From contig NC_059506.1 of assembly GCF_914767665.1 (NCBI RefSeq), forward strand, positions 1,736,001-1,800,000: a stretch of 64,000 bases of DNA. The letters run 5' to 3'. A model generated the notes under the pieces. That model made no database searches. It saw nothing but the letters and a program-made list of their open reading frames with translations, and was not told the DNA's origin. This document shows positions 35,401 to 47,400 of the stretch, in pieces (the first letter of the stretch is position 1; each line of letters begins with the position of its first letter). A program made the position numbers and the translations under genes. This DNA is from Harmonia axyridis. Lineage: Eukaryota; Arthropoda; Insecta; Coleoptera; Coccinellidae.

Positions 35401-38400
35401 ATAAATATAGGTCAACTTACCCTTAGTTTTCATCACCAAGTCCAATATTGTTTCGCTTCTATTGCCCTTTCGGTAATTGATCATCGGCTCTGCTTCATGC
35501 AAAAGAAGATACTCTATAATATTGTAATCTAAATCGCTAAAACTTCTATACATTCTTCTTCTGACTAACATCTCTAAATAATTGTTTAGAAATTTAAAAT
35601 TACTAGATTTAGATGAAATAAGATCCACGATAGAAGCTTCCGAATCAGCTTCCACAAGCATGTCGTGAAACCATCTTGCTCTAACAAAATCAAGGCCATC
35701 CATGATTTTTCAGTTTGCTAAAATTCCGTTTAAATATGGCACACAAGTGGTACTTTATTCTTCGGTATGAAATATTCAACTGAGGCTTTCGGAAAAAATC
35801 ATTGCTTTATATAGCCAAACTCAGGTAGAAATTGGGAAAATATTATCAAAAGTGAAAGCATAATATTTCTCAAGAAGAAATAAAGACTTTTCAGAAGAGT
35901 TTAAATAGTTCTCAATTATGTCCCAACTTACTGGGACTGAAATTCGAAAACAATTTGAAAGTGATTAGGATCATATGACTCAATTTTCATCAATAGATAC
36001 TTAGAAATAACTAAGAAGGGTCATAAATTACAAGTGAGGATTTTGGAAAGAAGTTGAATAAATCCAACAGGTCCCATAAATCAAAAAATCTAATTCTGAA
36101 ATTATCTATTAAATCTTTGAATCTTTCTTTCATACATTGACAATGTTTCAAATTGTGTGTGATTATTTTTCAAGGCTCGTATTCAAATGTTTGAATTGAT
36201 GAAACTAGGATCTACCAATGGAGTTACATTAGTTATATTTTTGAAAATATTCAGGGAAAAAAATACCCCATCTAAATAATCAGATTATTATATAGAAATA
36301 GATAGAAATACCTCATAGAATTGAATATAATTTGTATAATACTTATTCAAAATGAAAGAAATCTGAAGGAGCTTTTATGTTACGAAACAGATATTAGTGT
36401 CATAATTATATAGTAGGAATTAGAATAACTTGTATTTAATAATAATCAAATTTATTTCCACCAAGTAACAACAGAGTCAATCAAATACCAATTATGTAGC
36501 TAACCATGAATATTTTGAATATCTTATTATCTCTCGCATTATTTTCTTAATGTTTTTCTGATAATACCTGTTAATTTTTTTTGACTTTCATTATCTGACG
36601 TATTTTTTGATATCTACTTTTTTGTCTAGAAGTACAATTCCAACTGACAAAATATTGAATTCAACCAAAAGAAAAATAAATTATACAGAACTGTTAATGA
36701 ATTAATTGTTGGTGAACTGTTAATGAATAGTTAATGAAGTAAATTAACATTAAGACAGACGTAGGTTTTGGAATTTTTGCTTGATTTAATATAATTTTTC
36801 CTCGACAGCATCTTATATAAAATTTGTATAAAAAAATTACAAAGAAACCGAAACGTACGTCTGTCTTAATGTTAATTTTGATATTCAATTTATTAACCGT
36901 TCACTAAATCAGTACAGTTTGGGATCATTTATTTTTTATTATGTTGGTTTTAATATTTTGTCATTTGAAATTGTACTTCTAGACAAAAAAGTATATATCA
37001 GAAAGTGAAAGGTTTGGACAATGATATCACAATTTTGATATTATATCAGATTGCCTTCATTAAGTAGACATTTATAATAGACTTTTATATAATAAGATGA
37101 AACATTTTCAATAGAAATAAAGATAGCAGCTAGGTGCGGAGGAAATTATGAATATCCAAGTACAAATTCACAAATTTTCGAAATTCATACTTTGTGCGAG
37201 TATATATTTTTTCTTTTAATTCCGTAAATCAAAATGAAAAATTTATAAGCTCAATCTGCCGCCCCTTAAAATTACTGTCGTAGGTAGACGTACGTCTGTC
37301 TTTATTTTAATTTTGTTATTCAATTTATTAACCGTTTACTAAATCAGTACAGTTTTGGATAATTTATTTTTTATTTTGTTGGCTTTAATATTTTGTCAGT
37401 TGAAATTGTACTTCTAGACAAAAAGTATATGGCAGAAAGTGAAAGATTTGGACAATGATATCACAATTTTGATATTATATCAGATTGCCTTCATTAAGTA
37501 GACATTTATAATAGACTTTTATATAATAAGATCATTTCCAATAAAAATAAAGATAGCAGCTAGGTGCGGAGGAAATTATGAACATCCAAGTACAAATTCA
37601 CAAATTTTCGAAATTCATACTTTGTGCGAGTATATATTTTTTTCTTTTAATTCCGTAAATAAAAATAAAAAATTTATAAGCTCCATCTGCCGCCCCTTAA
37701 AATAACTGTCATAGGTATACGTACGTCTGTCTTTATTTTAATTCTGTTATTCAATTTATTAACCGTTTACTTAATCTGTACAGTTTTGGATAATTTATTT
37801 TTTATTTTGTTGGCTTTAATATTTTGTCAGTTGAAATTGTACTTCTAGACAAAAAGTATATATCAGAAAGTGAAAGATTTGGACAATTATATCACAATTT
37901 TGATATTATATCAAATTGCCTTCATTAAGTTGACATTTATAATAAACTCTTATATAACAAGATGAAACATTTTCAATAGAAATAAAGATAGCAGCTAGGT
38001 GAGGAGGAAATTATGAACATCCAAGTACAAATTCATAAATTTTTGAAATTCATACTTTGTGGAGTATATATATTTTTTCTTTTAATTCCGTAAATCAAAA
38101 TGAAAAATTTATAAGCCCCTTGAAATTTACTGTCGTAGGTAGACGTACTTGTCTCTATTTCAATTTTGTTATTCAATTTATTAACCGTTTACTAAATCAG
38201 TACAGTTTTGGATAATTTATTTTTTATTTTGTTGGCTTTAATATTTTATCAGTTGAAATTTTACTTCTAGACAAAAGTTATTATCAGAAAATGAAAGCTT
38301 TGGACAATGATGTCATAATTTTGATATTATATTGGATTTCCTTCTTCAAGTAGACATTTATAGGAGACTTTTATATAATAAGATGAAACGTTTTCAATAG

Positions 38401-41400
38401 AAATAAAGATAGCAGCTAGGTGCGGAGGAAATTATGAACATCCAATCACAAATACTTTATTAAAATTTCGAAAAGCTCGCAAAAGCTCCTGAATATTTAT
38501 TTTATTTATTTCCAGCGAATGTACTGTCAGCAGCACTCTCCACCAAAATAACAGCTTTTATATCAACATCATTTTTGGGATGGACCTTCTCCTATTATAT
38601 ATTTGGGATCATGGGCTTCGTTTGGTCGTATATGATGATGAACTTTGGAAAAAATGCACCAGAGAGCAGCAATACAATTTCTACAGAAGAAAGAGATTTT
38701 ATACTGGCGGAAAAAACAACAAACAAAAAGGTTGAACTAATTATTTTCTACTCCAACATATTTCAATTATTGAATCATCGTCAATTATTTCCAGATGTGT
38801 TCCTGTTCGAGAGAAGAGGTTGTTTTATTCGAGTAAAATGTGAAATCCTTACAGAATACGATATGCATTTCGTTTTTTAGGTCGCTTGGAAGAAGCTTCT
38901 CAATTGTCCTGCTCTGCTTGCTATTTGGGCTGCACATGCTGGAACATTTTGGGCGCTATGGTTGATGACTGCAGAAATTCCTAGTTATCTATTCAATGTT
39001 TTGAACTTTGACGTAGATCAGGTAGGTGTCTTCTGAATTCAGGATGTTAATAAAAAAAACACATCCTTTTTAAAAGATCCTATGAAACAACTACTAGGAA
39101 GGAGCCTGTGTCTGAAAATGTTTTCGAATGAGAGGTTTTAAGCCTTCATGAGAACATCCTATATTCAATATGATGTTTGTTATCAAGGTCAAGCAAATTT
39201 TTTTAATAGGGAAAAACTGGGAATATTTTTTTCGTTTTCTTCATGAAATGAATCGTTATTGAGTGTTTTATGCTAAGAATGGTTATGAGGAAAATCTTCT
39301 ACACACACACACACTTGTTATGGAAAGATAAATAAATATAATTCAAGAATAAATTTTTAATTGAAAGATGCAAACATAAATCAAATTAATAGCACATTTC
39401 ACCTAATTGAATCTCCAAAAGTTTCCCCATGATTATCAATGCATAGTTCTATCCTCTGTTCAAAGATACAACGGTCGATTGAAGCATCGATTAATGAGAA
39501 AAAACAATATTAAATGAATCATTAATTATATCATCGTACGAAATCATATTCATTAGTATATTTCAAAAAGCGTTTAGCAATTGTTTATGTGGAGATCTTG
39601 AAATATTGGTTATTTGTCTCTGTATATAAAACTATATTTCAATTTCTGTTAATTATTTCAATTATTCTCCAATTTTCGAAATTCGTACTTTGTGCGAGCA
39701 TATTTTTTTTTTAATTCCGTAAACCAAAATAAAAAATTTATAAGCTCGATCTGCCGCCCCTTAAATTTTATTGCCGTAGGTTTCAGTCAACTCATCCTGC
39801 TGGTAATTATGCCACTTTCCACAATAGAATCAAATCATAAATCAGAAATAGCATAGAAATGAGAAAGCTTTCTTGGAATTTGAAATTCAGATTCAATGAA
39901 GTGGAAAGAGTACCTGTCATTCTCTTCTTTTGAAACTTTCCTTTGAGATGATTTGAAGATAACATCTTCTTCGAGTTTGGTTAGTTATCAGGTAACACAA
40001 AACCATTATTTCCATAAATTTTCTGAAATTACTCACCAAACCTTTCAAGTAAGTCATTCTTCATTCCCTATATTAGGTCGATTTTCAAAATTTTGAAGAA
40101 TTGGGTTTTTGTTTCGTTTTTAAATAACACCCCACGAAAGTGATTGTTAAACTAGATCTCAAAACAATAAAAACGATAAATTATTTATCGAATATTAATT
40201 GATAATTAAATGCTCGATTGATGTACAAATCGGTTACTAAATTTATTGATCAACCTTATTTCTACTAATATCAGATCAACATCAATTGACTTATACTTAT
40301 ATTTTATAAAAATGAAGTAGCAAATTTGATTTTATGAAAAAAATAAAAATTCCATATACACCGTGTCCGTAAAGTATGGAACAAATTCATTTTTAGCTAA
40401 ACAGACCATTTTAAGAAATAATCCTGAAACACGTCGATTTTTGATTTTGAATTAACGTATTTTAAAATAATAATCTAATATACAGGGTGAATTACTTTCG
40501 AGTAATGACGTCACCGTCATTTTTTTTTAATGAAGCACCGCCATTTTGTCTCAATTTTCCTATTACTCTAGCTGAGCTGATTCCAAAACTGTATCACATG
40601 TTGATTCCAATTGGTACAGGGTGGACAAAAATACAATAGTTTTGTGTGTGCTCATAAAGTAACGCGTAACATTCTTTATTACTTAAATTAACAATATTAT
40701 CAAAAATACTTATGGTCTAGCGGCAATTGGTTTGAATGTAACACCCTGTAGTTTGTTACATTTTTCGATTAATAAAAACGTATAAAAATAAGAAATAATT
40801 TCTTTCATATTCTGTCTGCTAGACCACAAGTACCAAACATGTTTGGAAGCAGCTCATTTTTATTAATCTTAAAATGTAACAAACTACATTCAAACCAATT
40901 GCCGCTAGACAATAAGTATATTTGATATTATTGTTAATTTAACTAATAAAGGATGTTACGCGTTACTTTATGAGCACACACAAAACTATTGTATTTTTGT
41001 CCATCCTGTACCAATTGAAAGCAACATGTGATACATTTTTGGAATCAGCTCAGCTAGAGTAATCGGAAAATTGAGACAAAATGAGGGTGTTCTATTTGAA
41101 AAAAAATTACGGTGTCGTCAATACTTGAAAGTAATTCAGCCTGTATATTAGATTATTATTTTAAAATACGTCAATTCAAAATAAAAAATCGACGTATTTC
41201 AGGATTATTTCTTAAAATGCTCTGATTAGCTAAAACTGAATTTGTTCCATACTTCACGGACACAGTGTATAGTTATTATCGTATATAACTATATAGGACA
41301 CTGCTAATAAGTATTAGCAGTGTTGGATTTACAGATTTGCCGCCTGTAGGCTATTCAACTTTTGCCCCTATGGAATTTGATATACTTGATTTTCTATCAA

Positions 41401-44400
41401 TGAAATTATAACTTTATGATTTGTGCTCCATCATCCTAGTTGCATCAGCTTTTACCGGAGGGTTAGTAGATATTATTGAGAACTGAAGTGCAGTATCAGA
41501 TCTTGATTATTTTTACAATAAAGAATTATCAAACAACATTATTTTGATCAAAAAATCTAAATCATATAAATACCACTTTTGGAGTAAGGTGAAGTGTAAA
41601 GCTTACAAAGTGAATATACATTTGGCGAAAGTTGATAAATATTTTATATCTCACTAATAGCATAGTATAAGGAAAGCCAACCGCCGTTTGACGGCAAGGA
41701 AATAGTCACCAGGGGTCGCTACTGTAGTTGGATTTGGAGAAGTAACTCGATAATAGATGGCACTGAATCATGAGCTATAGATGGCGCAGAAATAATACGA
41801 TAATTCATTCTGTGGCGTGGTTGAAAAGGGGTTGCATGACATTGCCAACAATTTTTATGTTATTATTAAGTTATCACAAATACACGCCACTGGCGTAAAT
41901 GCTTATTACAGAGCAGAAGAAATATCAAAATATAGAAATCTTCTGACCACTCTATTTCAAATATTTTAGTTCTTCAAAATAACACCAAATTTTTCAGAGG
42001 GCTCCACTTTACGGACCAATTTTTGACAGTAAAATTCGAGTTAAACGTGAGTACAACTAGATGGCGCTCAACATCAACAAAATCGAAAATAGCACTACAC
42101 TGGCTTACTATCCTTTCCTTATACGATGCTGATAGTTTAAAAAAAAATACAATTAATTCCCTTTCTAAACATTCTGTTAGTAGGAATTACAGTTTAAGTT
42201 AAATCATAAGAGCATTATAATACCTTTTTGCGAGACTTTAAATTCGCAAAATCATTAATTATATCACTGAACAAAATCTTATTAATTAGTATATTCCACA
42301 AAGCGTTTTGTTTTTATTCATGTTGAGATCATGAAATATTGGGTATTTGGCTGTGTATATGAAACTTTATTTCGATTTTTGTTAAATATTTCCAAGGGGT
42401 CGCTGTTTGATAAAAAACTAGCAAGGATACTGAAATACAGTTACGAAGCCCAAACAGACCATAATGCATTCCCTTGACTTCATAAGTTCTCAGCTCCAGA
42501 GAATTCAACAGAGGCCTGGTTATAGTGCCTTGGATAATCTGATTTTTTTTTGCAGGATGGAGACATAGTAGGAGATGCATACTTCATGTCATGGCTCTTC
42601 AGTTTTGTCATGAGTGGTGTTACAAGCTATCTCATTGGTAGTAAAATACTTTCTTCGAATTTCACCAGAAAAGTAGCACAAAGCATTGGTAAACTTGAAT
42701 TTTCTTTACCTAACCACTCATTAAACTCAAACTTTATATTTCAGCTTCATATTTGGCTGCAGCCTGTCTCATAACTCTCGGTTTTCTATCAGATCGCCGC
42801 TGGGTGGTTTTCTTCATAAATGTCACCTTTTCCGCACTTACCGCAAGTTTCTGGGGTTTCATGCTGAACTATAACGATATTGTGCGAGAGAGAAGTATGA
42901 TAACACACATAGGTGGTTTCATTGGCACTGTGACAACTCTAGTTCCAGCTCTTTTGAAGCAATTCATAGTGACAGATCAGGTATTTTTGGAGAAATGTAC
43001 ACACATAGTCAAAAGTCTTGGTCGCCCTATCAACTCTCATATTGTAATGTATAATGACAATTTGATGTGTGTGGAATCTTCACTATCTTATCACTCAAAT
43101 GAAAACAATATACCAGCATAAAATGTTTCTTGTCCGGGAGAATAAAGCTGTATTCGAAGTTAATCAGTTTTCAGCTAACAACGAGAGTTGTTGTTGAATA
43201 TTTCCCTCCTGTCAAAAATTCTATGTAAATGGAATGCAATAATGAATCAAAAATAAATAATCGATATACACTGATCAACAATTGCTAGGGATCACTTATG
43301 AGCTTCTCTTCATTTGTATTTTTTTCAAGTTATCTCGTGAATATCTGTACATTATATGTTCTCCAAGGAAAAAGTAAGATGTTTTGAGTTGATTATATCA
43401 TAGTCTTCCTCACTTCATCGGCTCTTGTTCACAAAATCGATTATTATCTGTAGGCTGTTACAGGTGGAGTGAAAAGCAATGTGATATTTGTTATTAAATC
43501 TGTTTTTTTCTCTCGTTCAAACACAAAAGGTGACAATAATTGAAGAAATGAGAACAATATCAGCTTATCAGTCATGCCGAGAAGACGTTTGGCTCCTGTG
43601 CAACTGGACCAAATCATACGGTGGATACAGGAAGGTTTGTCCCAGCGAGAAGTGTCCCGGCGGTTGAATGTTTCGCAAAGTGTCGTGAGTCGGGCTTGGA
43701 ATAGGTTCATCCAAAACGACTCAGTAGCTTATGTTCATCGGGGAAGTCGGCAGCGCAGTACAACAGCTGCCCAAGATCGTCTTTTGATCCTCAATGCTAG
43801 GAGAAATCCCACTTACCCGGCGTCGCGGCTCAATAGATCACTGAGAGTTGCAACAGGAGTTCTAATTTCGAACCAGACTGTAAGACGACGACTACATGTT
43901 CGTGGTTTGAGAGCACGTAGGAGGGTACAGCATCCCCGTTTGAATAGGGAACACCGGGTTCATCGACGGCAATGGGCTGAGGAGCACCGTAATTGGACAG
44001 TTGAAGATTGGAGCCGATGTTTATTTACGGATGAGTCTAGATTTCGTTTGGTCAACTCCGATGGACGTATTCTTGCTTGAAGGGAAAGAGGTCGAAGGTA
44101 TGCAGAACAGCTTATGGTACCCACAACAGCTTTTGGCGGAGGTTCTATATGTGTATGGGGAGGCATTTGTTTGAACCAACGCACAGAGTTGGTTGTTCTG
44201 CAGAACACCACCATGACCAGCCGGAGATATCACGATATGATTATTGAACCCATAATTGTTCCGTTTGCGGCTGCCGTGGGCGATAATTTCATTTTAATTG
44301 ACGATAATGCCCGTCCACACCGTAGTCGTCTGGTTAATGAAGCGCTAGAAACTCATGCTATTGATAGGATGGACTGGCCAGCTCGCTCTCCAGACATGAA

Positions 44401-47400
44401 TTGCATCGAACATGTCTGGTCTGAGATGTCTAGACAATTGTCAACCTTAGAACAACCGATCAATAACCTGGAGGACCTTTCTAACGCTTTACGGGATATT
44501 TGGACGAATTTGTCCCAAAATTTTATAAATCGTTTGATCGAAAGTATGCCTCGTAGGGTAGAATGCTTGAGACGAGCTCGTGGGGGACCAACTAGGTACT
44601 AGCTTAACCGAAACTTCAGCCTTCTTGTGGTTTCATCATAAAATTTTTATGTTATTCAAACACAGAATTTTGAGTGTTTTTAATAAAGTCTTTTTTTCTC
44701 TCCAACTTTCCATTTTTCATTCTTTTCTCAAGTGAACCATTTTATCAACTGAAAATACTCTGATATCTGACTAAATTTATAATCTTGGAGAGAATATTTC
44801 AGAAATAAATTTAGAACAAGTAAGTGATCCTATCAAGTGTTGAGCAGTGTGTTTGGATTATTTCCCATTTTCCCTATTTTGAGTAACAAATAAAGATTTT
44901 CTATCAAATATATTGCAATAGAAATAGAGGAAAATATTCATCTCATTTCCAGAACATTGGTTGTTTATTTCTTGAGAAACCTATGGGCGCCAAGACTTTT
45001 GACGTTGTGTGTATTTTCTGAAATGTATTGAGATATTTTATTTCAGAAAAATGGTTTTCAATGGTCTATTATGTTCTGGTTGACTGCGGGTGTTGTGGTT
45101 TTGTCAAATACAGCATTCTTTTTTTATTCTTCGGGTGAACTTCAGAAATGGGAGTCAAATGGTGATGTGGAAGGTGAGTAAAATAGCCATTTCGAACTTT
45201 GAAATATAGCACTATTTGCTAATTGGTTGGATCACTTCATCACAAAAACGAGAATAATTTCTTAAAAGAATACCCCTTGGTTCAAAATCAACGTCAGATT
45301 AGGTATAGCTAAATAATGAAAATATTCCATTCTTAGAGAAATACTGTTTTGAAAATTTCTTAAATGATTGAAATACCTGGAAGAAACGATTATTATTTAA
45401 AACAGCTTGGGAACACATAAGTGAACAAATAATGGAAATGAACTCATTCGAAAAGAAATTGAAGAATTAATGTTATCCTAATAAGGTGAAATGATCTGAT
45501 CACAAAAATTGATCAACAAATTAAAATTTGCTCCAATATTTTCCATAATTTGATGCGTAACCAGAAAATCCTTGCTATCATTTAAGTTTTAAATATTTAG
45601 GAAATAAAAGTTATATAATTTCAACAAGTATTTTTATGGAAATGAAATATTTCTGTCACTCAGCTATACCTTTTCTGAAAACTGGAATTCCTTTCCGCCT
45701 AGTGTTGTTCATTCAATTAACAATTTCAAGAACTTTTATGACGCTCTTTGGTTTTGTTTGATCTTAATGGCATCTTTGTTTATTTCAGTTATTTTTCTGA
45801 CCTTAATTGTTTTTTTTTTGCAATTGATTTGTTCAAACACTGTTCTCATCTTGTGCGTAGCTACTTACAACAAACTGTACTCATTAATGTGTAGAGGAAA
45901 GTCGCCTTATTTTGGATAGTTGCCTAATTTTGGATACCGCATTATCTCAATATCCGTTTACAGTTCCCTTTGATTGAATACACAGAACGAAGCACCCCTA
46001 ACATAAAATGATCCCGTGTGAAGCACATACTACTACTATTCAATACTAGGTGGCAAAATAATATTATGTGTTTATTTGTAACAACGAGTTTTTCGTTTCA
46101 CCTCGTATAAACAGTTATAAAAAGGTAAGTACTTAGAGTAGGATAGTGTAAGTTTACGAGGATGTATAAGAATAGTGGTAGAATAAGACTGTGTATTTGA
46201 AATAAGAATTACTCTTATGGACATTTTGATTTTAATCACCTAACCTAGAGTCTAGTGGTTGCCTAATTTTGGATAGGAGAGGCTTCCTAAAATTGGATAT
46301 CCAAAATTAGGATTTTCTTATAGAAAGACAGTAGAAAAAAATTCCTTAAAAAAAAGGAAAGTCGCTAAAACTAGAATCCTTTGGAAAAACTAAAAACAAG
46401 ACGATTGTTAAAACTAAGAAGATAAAAAAGAGTCAAAAGGTTGAAGAAGAAAGTGACTCCTAACAACATTTTGTTTTTGACGATGACTCAGAAGCGTATT
46501 TTCTGCTCTGGAAAGTTTTCAGCAGACCAACATCGAAAAGGCAGGATACAGTGTTCAGTTTGTTTCCAATGGGCACACAAATACTGTGATAGTAGTGAGA
46601 AAACGAACGCTTATGTGTGTGATTTTTGCTCGGAAAAATAGGTTCCCAATTTTGGATAGGGTATCCAATTTTGGGAACCCTTTTTTTTTATTTGAAAAAG
46701 TGCTATATTTTACTTTGGTCCATTGATTATGTTCTTTTGAGTTAATATAAATATTTTTGTGGGCGTATACTGTTTTTATTGAGTTGATAACATATATTAG
46801 GCACAAAAAAAATAATAAAATATCTTTTTTCCACACAAAAAAAGTTGAATGAAAAAAGCTATCCAAAATTAGGCGACCTTCCTCTATATATTGAATCCTA
46901 TAGGACCCTGTCCTCGATTCAAATCATTTGTGAATAAAATTACCTCTGAACATGCTTTTGAACCTATAGGTAGTATATTATTCGATTATATGCACTTTCT
47001 ATTAAATTTTTAGCACATAGTACATTTGGAGAGATTATTCAAAATCACCGTTCTTGAAGCGTTGAAACCACTCTCGGCACTTTATTTCACTAATAGGTAT
47101 TTGGGAGCATTCGATGAGCCTCTGCCGCAGATTTCTTCTTATTAAAACAGAAAATTAAAACCATCCCGAAATGTAGAGAATTTGGCTTGTAAGCTGACAT
47201 GCTTAATCGAGAATAACTTTATGATGCAGACTCAAATCGACTAATATTTCGATAGCGTTATGTTAACAGATACCTAAGCTTATTGTTCGACATCTACGAC
47301 ATATTTAATCCGACTAACACTTACCGCTACACCCATCTTTTGCAAAACGGCGGAATCAAAGTTGTACACCTAATAAAAGATAATTTCATAATTGTTGATC

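Noticed and set aside
31163..35703. Recent acquisition of the ankyrin gene from a virus or symbiont
   Set aside because: The PRANC-like resemblance is weak, and the gene has an intron and an arthropod-type promoter; the sequence alone does not support transfer.
36854..38460. CRISPR-like array
   Set aside because: Units are ~430 bp and adjacent without spacers, in a eukaryotic intron; this is ordinary tandem repetition.
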